A stretch of 21,938 bases of DNA from Halobacteriales archaeon QS_9_67_15 (GTDB lineage Archaea; Halobacteriota; Halobacteria; Halobacteriales; Haloarculaceae). The stretch covers positions 1 to 21,938 of the forward strand of contig PXSD01000014.1 of assembly GCA_003023165.1 (NCBI GenBank), read 5' to 3'. The translations under genes and the position numbers were made by a program. Below the pieces are notes generated by a model. That model had not been told where the DNA came from, did not search any database, and worked only from the letters and a program-made list of their open reading frames with translations. Shown here in pieces: positions 1-6,565 of this stretch. The first letter of the stretch is position 1. Each line of letters opens with the position of its first letter.

Positions 1-219
1 GGCGGCGCGGCGCTGGTCTCGCTGGTCGACCAGCCGGTCCCGACGGTGGACATGCGGATGGACTATCTGGAGGCGGGTACCGGCGACCTGACGGCCGAGG
101 CGGACGTGCTCCGCCGGGGGAGCGACGTGGGCGTCGTCGACGTCGACGTGTACGCCGACGAGGACGACGCGCACCTCGCGAGCGCCCGCGGCGTCTACAA
201 GACGGGCGATTCGGGCTGA
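1..219 (+). CDS. PaaI-like hotdog thioesterase, C-terminal part (5' end outside window)
   Basis: Seventy-two codons are open from the first base in frame 1 and end at TGA 217-219. The fragment begins GGAALVSLVDQPVPTVDMRM and continues with YLEAGTGDLTAEADVLRRG, the usual second half of a PaaI/YbgC-type hotdog fold: a central helix with a GGA start, then the strand carrying the 'YL.pa..GdL.aea.v.r.G' pattern. Such proteins hydrolyse acyl-CoA thioesters in the cytoplasm; the substrate cannot be told from this piece. The active-site region lies upstream of the window. The gene is followed directly by the tandem repeat at 247-432. Family assignment is by motif recall only. Confidence 0.7.
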   Translation, partial: GGAALVSLVDQPVPTVDMRMDYLEAGTGDLTAEADVLRRGSDVGVVDVDVYADEDDAHLASARGVYKTGDSG

Positions 220-246
220 AGACCCGATACCCGGAGGCGGTGAGCC

Positions 247-432
247 GCGATAGCCCTCGCTGCGCTCGCTCTGTGTTGTGGTTTTCGTCAACGACGGACG
301 ATGAAAGCCCTCGGTGCGCTCATTTTGGGTTGCGACCGTCGTCGACAACGGACGATGAAAGCCCTCAGTGCGCTCGCTCTGTGCTGCGACCATCGTCGAC
401 AACGGACGATGAAAGCCCTCGGTGCGCTCGCG
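247..432. repeat. 54-bp tandem repeat, about 3.4 units
   Basis: Units begin at 247, 301 and 355, with a partial fourth at 409-432; the period is exactly 54 bp. The best conserved core is GAAAGCCCTCGGTGCGCTC, followed by a more variable stretch and by CGTC(A/G)ACAACGGACGAT. Units 2 and 3 are the closest pair and unit 1 is the most diverged. The period is a multiple of three, so frames stay open across it, but the predicted peptide has no known fold and I treat it as non-coding. The conserved core, read on the minus strand as GAGGGCTTTC, is also the terminal motif of the dispersed repeat at 411-785 and 16905-17180, so the array looks like an amplified tail of that element. Confidence 0.85.
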
Positions 433-785
433 GGGCCTGTGCGGGATATCCTTACTCGCTCCGCTCGTTCGGATAGGGCCCGCGCAGGCCCCGCGACCGC
501 GCCTCACGGGTCGCTCCGCTCCCCGTTCGCTATCCGTGGCGCTCCCTGTGGTCGCGCCACGCGCACCTCGCCCTTTCAGTCCACCAGGCGGGTGGTACCG
601 TACGGCACCGCACCGCGCCACACGCCTCCCCAGCCGATTGCGGTGCTCGCTTCGCTGCGCTCCTCATCCACCGGAAGACTCACTCCGCTCGCCTTCCGAG
701 CCATCGCTCGTTCCACTCGCAATGACCTCGCACGGATTTCGTCGCGAGCTGAAACTCGCGACAGCGCGCGCCACCGCAGGGATTC
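411..785 (-). repeat. Structured dispersed repeat, copy 1 (minus orientation)
   Basis: Read on the minus strand this segment matches 16905-17180 on the plus strand. Shared blocks, in order, are: GGCGCGCGCTGTCGCGAG with a small CGCGAG/CTCGCG hairpin; GAGCACCGCAATCGG followed by GGGGAGGCGTGTGG; GGACTGAAAGGGCGAG; a long stem-loop; and a terminal GAGGGCTTTC. Copy 1 is longer because it contains extra hairpin segments, for instance one with CGGAAG/CTTCCG arms near 664-690. It starts about 30-45 bases beyond the damaged 3' end of the LLM oxidoreductase gene, in the same orientation. I see no convincing protein in it. It could be a non-autonomous mobile element or a structured RNA. Confidence 0.8.
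429..495. other. Long stem-loop of dispersed repeat copy 1
   Basis: GGGGCCTGTGCGGG at 432-445 pairs with CCCGCGCAGGCCCC at 479-492 (14 bp, one G-T wobble), continued inward by TATCC/GGATA around a 19-nt loop at 452-470. Its counterpart in copy 2 (17100-17158) keeps the TATCC/GGATA arms and loop length but has a wholly different, still complementary, outer stem. Confidence 0.85.
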
Positions 786-1725
786 TACCGTCAGGGACCG
801 CAGCACCCCGATCCCGTTCAGATTCGGGGGGCAACTTCGTCGCCCAGCGGTCGAGTTCGGCGACCACGTCGTCGGGCGTGCCGAAGATGGCGTCCTCTTT
901 CAACTCCGCACGACGGTCGTCGGGGAGTTCGTCTATCGACTCGCCCTCGTACCACTCGGCGTAGCGGCGCTGGAGATAGAGATAGCCGTCGCGCATCCGC
1001 TCCCACGCCGCCTCGGCGGAGTCGGCGACGAACCCGTGGACGATGACGTACACCTGGAAGTCGCCGTCGATGCCCTCCGCCTCGCGGACGCTCCGGATGT
1101 CTTCGACGCGCTTCCGTATCCCCGCCAGCGAGAGCGAGGAGGGCGCACACCAGCCGTCGCCGATGCGGGCCGCGCGGCGGACGGCGGGCTTGGCCGCGCC
1201 GCCCAGAAACACCGGCGGATCGCCGGCAGGTTTCGGTGTCACGGTCGTCTCCGGGTCGATGGCGTGGAACTCGGGGTCGACGCCGAGCGGGCCGTCCGAC
1301 CACGCGCCGCGCAGGACCGCGACGGCCTCCTCGGTGCGCTCGGTGCGCTCGTCCTTGGGGACGCCGAAGTTCTCGAACTCGGCGTCGCGGTAGCCGATGG
1401 AAAGGCCGACGCCCACTCTGCCGCCCGAGAGCAGGTCGACGGTGGCGACGTCCTCGGCGAGGCGGACGGGGTCGTACAGCGGCGCGAGGGCGATGCAGGT
1501 GCCGATGGTAACGTCGTCGGTCACGCTTGCGAGCGCGCCGAGCGTGGGCATCGTCCCCGAGAGGTAGCCGTCGTCGGCGAAGTGGTGCTCCGAGACCCAG
1601 GCGGAGTCGAGGCCCGCGTCGTCGATGGTCTCCCCGAGCGTGAGCACCTCGTCGTAGATGGCCTCGCGGGAGCGGTCGTCGTCGGGGCGGCGCTGGCAGG
1701 TGAACAGGCCCGTACCGAGGTCCAT
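664..1725 (-). CDS. LLM-class (luciferase-like) flavin/F420-dependent oxidoreductase, 3' end damaged
   Basis: The start MDLGTGLFTCQRRPDD at 1725 and the motifs SAWVSEHHF (42-49), TIGTCIALAPLYDPVRLAEDVATVD, LSGGRVGVGLSIGYRDAEFE and PKPAGDPPVFLGG place this in the TIM-barrel bacterial-luciferase-like family, which oxidises or reduces substrates with FMN or F420. Residues 1 to about 292 look normal. After the AIFGTPDDVVAELDRW region the frame runs into non-coding repeat DNA and adds about 60 residues of low-quality sequence. In another frame the same bases read PLGDEVAPRI and stop at 818, which resembles the family's natural C-terminus. I infer an internal deletion of roughly 40 codons with a frame change at about 830-850. 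The F420 versus FMN cofactor is not decided. Probably a pseudogene or altered protein. Confidence 0.75.
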   Translation of the reverse strand: MDLGTGLFTCQRRPDDDRSREAIYDEVLTLGETIDDAGLDSAWVSEHHFADDGYLSGTMPTLGALASVTDDVTIGTCIALAPLYDPVRLAEDVATVDLLSGGRVGVGLSIGYRDAEFENFGVPKDERTERTEEAVAVLRGAWSDGPLGVDPEFHAIDPETTVTPKPAGDPPVFLGGAAKPAVRRAARIGDGWCAPSSLSLAGIRKRVEDIRSVREAEGIDGDFQVYVIVHGFVADSAEAAWERMRDGYLYLQRRYAEWYEGESIDELPDDRRAELKEDAIFGTPDDVVAELDRWATKLPPESERDRGAAVPDGRIPAVARAVASFSSRRNPCEVIASGTSDGSEGERSESSGG

Positions 1726-1806
1726 GCCGACCGTTCGAGCGGTCGAGTGTTAACGTTCGGGGCCGCCGCGCGAAAGGCACAACCTTTCAGCGTGCCAACT
1801 ACCACC

Positions 1807-2286
1807 ATGCGCGAGCGCGTCTCCTACCGAGCGGCGACTCCCGCGGACGCTCCGGCAGTCGAGGACGTTGCGAGCGACTGTTGGGAGCACGACTACCCGG
1901 ACGTGATCAGCCGCGAGAGCATCCGCGAGGGGGTCGAGGAGTGGTACAGCGTCGACCGACTCCAGGGCGCTATCGAGGCCGACGACGCGCTGGTGACGGT
2001 CGCCGAGTCCGAATCCGGCGACCTGGTCGCGTTCTCCCACGCGGTGTGGGACGGTGAGGCGGGCGACGTCCTCCGGCTGTACGTCGCACCGGGCCACCGC
2101 GGCGAGGGGGTCGGTCGGGACCTTCTCGAAGAGACGGTCGACGAACTCGTCGCCGGCGGTGCCGAGACGACCCGGGCGATGGTCCGATCCGACCCCGGTC
2201 ATACTGCCGGCTGTACGTCTGTCACGAATTTCGCCGCCCCGGGGCGGCGAATATCTTCACGAAGTTACAGCCGGCAGTATCAGTAG
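1807..2286 (+). CDS. GNAT-family N-acetyltransferase, truncated at a palindrome
   Basis: The start MRERVSYRAATPADAPAVEDV is typical for GNAT proteins, which transfer an acetyl group from acetyl-CoA to an amine. Motif A, the acetyl-CoA pyrophosphate loop, is present as VLRLYVAPGHRGEGVGRDLL (about 88-107). Normally an 'N..a..FY...GF' motif B follows a strand such as TTRAMVRSDPG; here it is missing. From residue 132 the frame reads the 78-bp palindrome at 2202-2279 and stops at 2284-2286. The product is 159 residues, the last 28 encoded by the palindrome. The gene overlaps the stop of the convergent M24 gene by 7 bases. Removing the element with one TCA flank would still give a stop just there, so truncation may predate the insertion. 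Activity is doubtful; substrate unknown. Confidence 0.75.
   Translation: MRERVSYRAATPADAPAVEDVASDCWEHDYPDVISRESIREGVEEWYSVDRLQGAIEADDALVTVAESESGDLVAFSHAVWDGEAGDVLRLYVAPGHRGEGVGRDLLEETVDELVAGGAETTRAMVRSDPGHTAGCTSVTNFAAPGRRISSRSYSRQYQ
2199..2282. repeat. 78-bp palindromic element, copy 1, with TCA/TCA (TGA) flanks
   Basis: The body at 2202-2279 lies between TCA at 2199-2201 and TCA at 2280-2282. The arms ATACTGCCGGCTGTA (2201-2215) and TACAGCCGGCAGTAT (2266-2280) are perfect inverse complements. A perfect 20-bp inner palindrome, TCGCCGCCCC plus its complement, sits at 2231-2250. Read on the minus strand it begins in the TGA stop of the M24 gene, exactly as copy 2 begins in the stop of glnA. 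It could act as a bidirectional terminator for the two convergent genes, be a small mobile palindrome, or both. Confidence 0.9.
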
Positions 2287-3530
2287 TCGATGCGGGTGAT
2301 CTCCTCGACCGGCCACTGGCTCAGCACCTCGACGCCGTCCTCGCGGACGACGACCATCTCCTCGACGCGGACGCCCTGCCGGTCGGCGGGCTCCTGGGTC
2401 TCGACGGCCATCGTCATCCCCTCCTCGATCTCGATGGGGTGGTCGGGCGAGACGCCGCGCCAGACCAGCGGCACCTCGTAGAGCTGGAGCCCCAGCCCGT
2501 GGGCCCAGTGGTTGGTGGTCAGCTCCCAGTGGTCGTCCGCGCCGTACCAGTCGGCGTGCTCGCCCGCCATGTCCGGGAACGCCGCGGCGATTTCGTCGGT
2601 GGTGACGCCGGGCTCGATGCGCTCCAGCACGCGATAGAGGGTGTCGACAGCCGTCTCGTAGGCGTCGCGCTGGGCGTCGGTCGGTTCGCCGAGCGAGAAG
2701 GTGCGGTAGTAACAGGAGCGGTAGCCGAGGTAGCCGACGTTGTAGCAGTCGGCGTAGACGAGGTCCCCCGGGCGCATCGCCCGGTCGGTGGTGTTGGCCT
2801 GGTGTTTCGGCCAGGTGTTCGGACCGGAGGTGAGGTAGCCGCCGCCGACGGTCGCGCCGTGACGCCACAGCTCCCGGACGGCCTCGCCCCACACCTCGGA
2901 CTCGCGCTGGCCGGGGCGAGCGGTCTCGGTGATCCGCTGGAAGCCCGCCTCGCAGACCGCGGCGACCTGCCGGAGACACTCGATCTCGTCGCGGGTCTTG
3001 ATTTTCCGGGCGTCGTGCATCAGGTCGGCGGCCGCTTTCGTCCGCGTCTCGACGCCGCGCTCTTCGAGGGCGTCGTGGAGCCGCTGGGAGCCCACGTCGA
3101 CGCCGAGCGGGCGGTCGTCGACGCCGTACTCGCCCATCGCGTCGACGACGAGGCCGGCCATCTTCCCCGCGAGGAACGCCCGCGCGGAGTCACTGCCCGA
3201 CGCGCGCGGGACATTGCCTAGCCCGGGCGCGGCGTAGCGGACGTCGTCCAGCCACGGACAGTTGTACCGCTGGTTGGCGGCGTGGTCGGCGGTGTCCCAG
3301 TGGACCACGTCGCCGTCCTCAGTGAGCAGGGTGTAGTGGTCGGCGCCGCTCCCACCGGTCATCGCCAGCCCGGTCACGTAACGGATGTTCGGGTCCGAGA
3401 CGAGCAGGAGCGCACCCAGCGGCGAGTCGTCCAGCCTATCGAGCGCGCGCTCGTAGCGCTCCCGCCGCAACCGCTGGACGTCGATGCGCTCCTCCCAGTC
3501 GACGGCCATCGTCCCCCGCGTCCCGGCCAT
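2280..3530 (-). CDS. M24-family peptidase-like protein (Xaa-Pro aminopeptidase / creatinase fold)
   Basis: The N-terminal creatinase-like domain (VDWEERIDVQRLRRERYERA, then LLLVSDPNIRYVTG) is followed by a pita-bread catalytic domain with KHQANTTDRAMRPGDLVYAD, HGLGLQLYEVP and GMTMAVETQEP...GVRVEEM. Metal ligands recognisable from the start used here are D261, H344, E377 and E390. The second Asp expected about 11 residues after the first is replaced by Ser272/Cys273 in GYRSCYYRTF, so the dinuclear metal site may be altered; some M24 members are not peptidases. The start at 3530 (MAGTRGTM) was chosen because the family normally begins close to DWEERID; 3509 is equally possible, and starts at 3548 and near 3575 are less so. 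The stop TGA overlaps the 78-bp palindrome. Confidence 0.82.
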   Translation of the reverse strand: MAGTRGTMAVDWEERIDVQRLRRERYERALDRLDDSPLGALLLVSDPNIRYVTGLAMTGGSGADHYTLLTEDGDVVHWDTADHAANQRYNCPWLDDVRYAAPGLGNVPRASGSDSARAFLAGKMAGLVVDAMGEYGVDDRPLGVDVGSQRLHDALEERGVETRTKAAADLMHDARKIKTRDEIECLRQVAAVCEAGFQRITETARPGQRESEVWGEAVRELWRHGATVGGGYLTSGPNTWPKHQANTTDRAMRPGDLVYADCYNVGYLGYRSCYYRTFSLGEPTDAQRDAYETAVDTLYRVLERIEPGVTTDEIAAAFPDMAGEHADWYGADDHWELTTNHWAHGLGLQLYEVPLVWRGVSPDHPIEIEEGMTMAVETQEPADRQGVRVEEMVVVREDGVEVLSQWPVEEITRIDY

Positions 3531-3579
3531 GTACTCGCGCTCGTGCATACCACCACGTACGACCGGCTCTCTCATCAAA

Positions 3580-3744
3580 TTACGGCAACATTTGCGACCG
3601 CCCGTGCGGCGACTCGACGCTCTCGGCCGGGACGTGGACGTTCAGGTAGTCGACGGCGTCGAACGCACCGGACCCCGGAAGCGCCTCCCAGAGCGCCGTC
3701 GCGAACTCGGCCGCGCGGCTGGCAAGTTTCGCCGGAAAATTCAT
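3580..3744 (-). pseudogene. Short ORF resembling the C-terminus of SurE (5'/3'-nucleotidase) - possible gene remnant
   Basis: A 54-codon frame (MNFPAKLASRAAEFATALWE..., TAA at 3580) has strongly haloarchaeal codon use, with nearly all third positions G or C. The segment GAFDAVDYLNVHVPAES resembles the 'DYLNVN.P' strand near the end of SurE nucleotidases, preceded by an Ala-rich helix as in that family. No nucleotide-binding N-terminal half is present upstream, where the strand is occupied by the start of the EthD-like gene on the other strand. I read it as a leftover fragment just upstream of the M24 gene; it might instead be a genuine small protein. The SurE link rests on one motif and is weak. 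Confidence 0.35.
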
Positions 3745-3769
3745 CCCCCGTCCGGTCGCGTTGTGAGAC

Positions 3770-4501
3770 ATGTACAAGCACGTCGCCCTGCTGGCCCGGC
3801 GTAAAGGGATGACTCACGACGAGTTCCGCGAGCGCTGGCTGTCGGGACACACGCCGATCGCCCGCGACATCGAGGGGGTCGTCCGCTATCACACCGTAGT
3901 TCCGACGAACCCCGAGGCAGCGGAGTTCGACGGGATCGCGGAGCTGTACTTCGAGTCGCTCGAGGAGTTGCACGACGCGCTGGGGTCGCCGGGGTCGCGC
4001 GACTACGACCCGACGAAGGAGGTCGCGGCCAAGGCTCGCGAGGACGTGGACGACTTCCTCGCCGTCGAGGACCGGCCGCGGTTCATCGGCAGGGAGGTGG
4101 TCCAGAGAGACGAGACCGGCGGGGAGACCGACGGGCTCTACAAGCACTCGGCGTTCCTCGTCCGCAAGCCCGACACGAGCCACGAGGCGTTCCGCGAGTA
4201 CTGGGAGACCGAACACACCCCGCTGGCCCGCGACATCGAGGGGGTCGTCCGCTACCACACGGTGTATCCGACCGACCCCGAGGCGTCGGAGTTCGACGGC
4301 GTCGCCGAACTCTACTTCGAGACGCTGGCGGACCTGCACGACGCGCTGGGGTCGCCGGGGTCGCGCGACTACGACCCGACGAAGGAGGTCGCGGCGAAGG
4401 CTCGCGAGGACGTCGACAACTTCCTCGCGGTCTCCGAGCGCCCGCGGCTCATCGGCCGCGAGACCGTCCAGAAGGACGCGACCGACGCGGAGGGGTACTG
4501 A
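3770..4501 (+). CDS. EthD-like protein with two tandem near-identical domains
   Basis: Two copies of a roughly 115-residue alpha+beta-barrel (EthD-type, dimeric ferredoxin-like) domain occupy residues 1-115 and 124-237. Each starts with (M/L)YKH.A.L.R and has F RE.W...HTP.ARDIEGVVRYHTV, FDG.AELYFE.L..LHDAL and YDPTKEVAAKAREDV. The copies are offset by exactly 122 codons (366 bp), and a long stretch after each LHDAL is almost identical in DNA, so the duplication is recent or maintained by gene conversion. One EthD domain normally dimerises; a fused pair could form a pseudo-dimer. EthD proteins are linked to ether and aromatic degradation, but this protein's substrate is unknown. It is probably co-transcribed with the HD gene, whose ATG overlaps this TGA. 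Confidence 0.85.
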   Translation: MYKHVALLARRKGMTHDEFRERWLSGHTPIARDIEGVVRYHTVVPTNPEAAEFDGIAELYFESLEELHDALGSPGSRDYDPTKEVAAKAREDVDDFLAVEDRPRFIGREVVQRDETGGETDGLYKHSAFLVRKPDTSHEAFREYWETEHTPLARDIEGVVRYHTVYPTDPEASEFDGVAELYFETLADLHDALGSPGSRDYDPTKEVAAKAREDVDNFLAVSERPRLIGRETVQKDATDAEGY

Positions 4502-5136
4502 TGGGCGACGGGCGGGGAGACGGAGCGGCAGACGACGGGTCGGCCGACGGTCCTGACCACGCACAGCAGGTCCACGACGCCTTCCCCGAACTCGACGCGG
4601 TCTCTGACGACCGGCTCCGCGAACAGGTCGTCGAGGCATGGGTGCTGGGGCTCGAGCGGGGCGGCTGGCGCGACGTCCACGACGTTCCGTACGCCTGGAA
4701 CATTCACGAGGTGAGCAACGTCGAACACACGCGGGGTGTGACCGAGATCGCCGTCGAGTCCGCCGCGGTCCAGCGAGACCGCCACGGGGCAGACGTCGAC
4801 ACCGACGCCCTGGTCGCGGCCTGCTTGCTCCACGACGTGGGCAAGACCTACGAGTACGTCGACCACGTCGACGACGACCTCGTCGACCCGGACCCGACGT
4901 ACACGGGAGCGGTGATCCCCCATTCGCTGTCGGGCTACGCGCTCGCCCACGAAGTGGACTGTCCGCTCGCCGTCCAGCGGGCGATCCCACACTTCATCGG
5001 CGAGATACCGGACCGGACGCTCGAAGCGGAACTCGTCGCGAGTGCCAACGCTGCCTCATCGAACGCGATCACGCGGGCGACGATGGGGCTCTCGCTGGAC
5101 GAGTGGGTCGACCGGTACTCCCAGACGAGCGACTGA
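4501..5136 (+). CDS. HD-domain metal-dependent phosphohydrolase-like protein
   Basis: The ATG at 4501 overlaps the TGA of the EthD-like gene (TGATG), suggesting translational coupling. After an acidic, Gly-rich N-terminus of about 20 residues, the HD motif set appears: H76 in EHTRGV, LLHDVGK with H111-D112, H141 in PHSLSGYALAHE, H150 and PHFIGE with H164. HD proteins hydrolyse phosphate esters using one or two metal ions; the extra histidines suggest a binuclear site. Length is 211 aa. The substrate cannot be inferred and the EthD partner gives no clear pathway. No terminator hairpin was noticed directly after it. Confidence 0.85.
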   Translation: MGDGRGDGAADDGSADGPDHAQQVHDAFPELDAVSDDRLREQVVEAWVLGLERGGWRDVHDVPYAWNIHEVSNVEHTRGVTEIAVESAAVQRDRHGADVDTDALVAACLLHDVGKTYEYVDHVDDDLVDPDPTYTGAVIPHSLSGYALAHEVDCPLAVQRAIPHFIGEIPDRTLEAELVASANAASSNAITRATMGLSLDEWVDRYSQTSD

Positions 5137-5266
5137 CTCGCCGACCGCGCACAGGACGCTGTCTCTCGACCGGCCAGTCGATATCACTTATAACGCGACG
5201 GCGGAGTGAGGTGGCCCGGGACGCCCGGCGGACTGTATCCGTTGATAGACAGCGAATACGGGCGGA

Positions 5267-6256
5267 TCAGACCGGGTCGAGCCCGCGTTCCTCGCGGAGG
5301 ACGGAAGCGTACTCGCGGACGCCCGCTTCGAGGTCATACTCCGGGTCGTACCCCAGGTCTTCCTTGGCAGCCGTCGTGTCGAGGGTCTGGGTCCACGGCA
5401 GTTCTCCCTCGTCGGACACGGTGATATCGGCGTCCGAGACGACAGATTCGACCGTCTCGGCGGCTTCACGGATCGTCGCGCACTCGCCGCGGACGTTGTA
5501 GATGCGCCGCGTGAGGTCCGCTTCGGGGGTGAACGCCGCCCTCCGGAACGCTTGCGCCACGTCGCGGACGTACTGCCAGTCGATGACCTGGTCGCCGTAC
5601 TCGACCGCGAAGGACTCGCCGAGCGCCGGCTTCTCGATCAGGTCGACCAGGAACGCCGAGCCGCCGGTCTCGCGGTAGGGACCGTACGCGACGGTGGGCC
5701 GAAGGCCGACGTGCGAAACGCCGTACTCCTCGTGGTACACGCGGGCCTGGTGTTCGTTGTACTCCTTGGTCGCGCCGTAGAGCGTGTCGGGAGAGACGAG
5801 GTCGTCCTCGGTGACCCAGCCGCCGAACTCGCCGCCGCCACCGTCCCCGCCACCACCGCCGTACCGCTCCGGCGGCGCGAAGACGGCCGCCGAGGAGGCC
5901 CATGCGACCCGTTCGAGTTGGTCCGAGAGCGTCCGGGCCGCCTCGAAAACGTTGTTCGTCCCGCCACAGTTGACCTCCAGCGCCGCCCGCGGGTTCCCGC
6001 GCGCGCCGTCGGTCAACAGCGCCGCCAGATGCACGACGTGCGTCGACCCGGTCTCTCGGATCGTCCGGACGACCGCGGTCGGGTCCGTCACGTCCCCGCG
6101 GACCACCTCGACGTCGTCGGCGACGCCGAGGGTCGAAAGCCGCGTCTCGTCCGTCGAGAGGTCGAACGCCACGACGTCGTGGCCGTGTTCGACTAGATCC
6201 GCCGCGACGTACGCGCCGATGAAGCCCGTCCCGCCGGTCACCAGTACCGTTGCCAT
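5267..6256 (-). CDS. NAD-dependent epimerase/dehydratase (extended SDR)
   Basis: MATVLVTGGTGFIGAYVAAD gives the Rossmann signature TGGTGFIG (7-14). The active-site pieces are S121-S122 in WASSAAVF and Y160...K164 in LYGATKEYNEHQ; VGLRPTVAYGP and DWQYVRDVAQAF are standard for nucleotide-sugar epimerases. The protein has 329 residues. I chose the ATG at 6256 because the fold begins there; upstream codons in frame translate an intergenic hairpin. A Gly-rich insert (YGGGGGDGGGGEFGG, 132-146) lies between the catalytic Ser and Tyr, in a loop where other members have a short acidic stretch. No sugar-metabolism genes are adjacent, so the substrate is open. Confidence 0.88.
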   Translation of the reverse strand: MATVLVTGGTGFIGAYVAADLVEHGHDVVAFDLSTDETRLSTLGVADDVEVVRGDVTDPTAVVRTIRETGSTHVVHLAALLTDGARGNPRAALEVNCGGTNNVFEAARTLSDQLERVAWASSAAVFAPPERYGGGGGDGGGGEFGGWVTEDDLVSPDTLYGATKEYNEHQARVYHEEYGVSHVGLRPTVAYGPYRETGGSAFLVDLIEKPALGESFAVEYGDQVIDWQYVRDVAQAFRRAAFTPEADLTRRIYNVRGECATIREAAETVESVVSDADITVSDEGELPWTQTLDTTAAKEDLGYDPEYDLEAGVREYASVLREERGLDPV

Positions 6257-6291
6257 ACTCGCCGTTCGCCTACTGGCTGGAAAAAGTTGCC

Positions 6292-6367
6292 GCCACTTTT
6301 TACAAATGGGGGTGTCCTCAGCCTTCGGCCTGCGGGCACCCCCGTTTCCAAAAACTTGGAGGAAAAA
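6292..6367 (+). terminator. T5-hairpin-A5 module, copy A
   Basis: TTTTT at 6297-6301, a stem GGGGGTG (6308-6314) / CACCCCC (6337-6343) with CTTCGG near the apex, then AAAAAC at 6350-6355 and GGAAAAA at 6361-6367. The 12842-12915 and 21829-21884 modules share this order with other stem bases. It lies in the 309-bp gap between the ThDP enzyme's stop and the epimerase start, both minus strand, so it could end the former's transcript. The plus-strand orientation matches the other two modules, which follow plus-strand genes; no plus-strand gene precedes this one. Confidence 0.7.
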
Positions 6368-6476
6368 CTGCCGGACGCGTCGCTCACTTTGTTCGCTCAC
6401 GAACGACGATGCGCGAGCCACTGCTACTATTCAAATACGAGTGGGCGACCAGCCCGGCACATGCGCTGACGAGTCG

Positions 6477-6517
6477 CCGCGGAGCGGCCAGCGGTCGCGT
6501 GGCGGACCGCTCCGCGG
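6477..6517. terminator. GC-rich hairpin downstream of ThDP-enzyme gene
   Basis: CCGCGGAGCGG (6477-6487) and CCGCTCCGCGG (6507-6517) form a perfect 11-bp stem with a 19-nt loop, about 50 bases past the minus-strand stop at 6566. No strong T-run follows at once, so a terminator role is only a suggestion. The rest of the 6257-6565 gap shows nothing else I can support. Confidence 0.45.
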
Positions 6518-6565
6518 GCCGTGTCGCCACCTGTTCGCAACTGCGATTAGACGAGAGCACGGCCG

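Noticed and set aside
247..432. The 54-bp tandem repeat as a CRISPR array
   Set aside because: Whole units are similar with no unique spacers, and no cas genes are near.
422..964. Open frame over the repeat region on the plus strand
   Set aside because: Arg/Ser/Pro-rich translation of repeat DNA with no domain.
301..1806. Long plus-strand open frame running into the GNAT gene
   Set aside because: It translates the tandem repeat and the antisense of the LLM gene; the GNAT fold begins only at 1807.
5180..5260. CTTATAAC TATA-like site with imperfect GTATCCG/CGAATAC repeats between the HD and epimerase genes
   Set aside because: No gene or clear RNA lies downstream in the matching orientation, and the repeat is imperfect.
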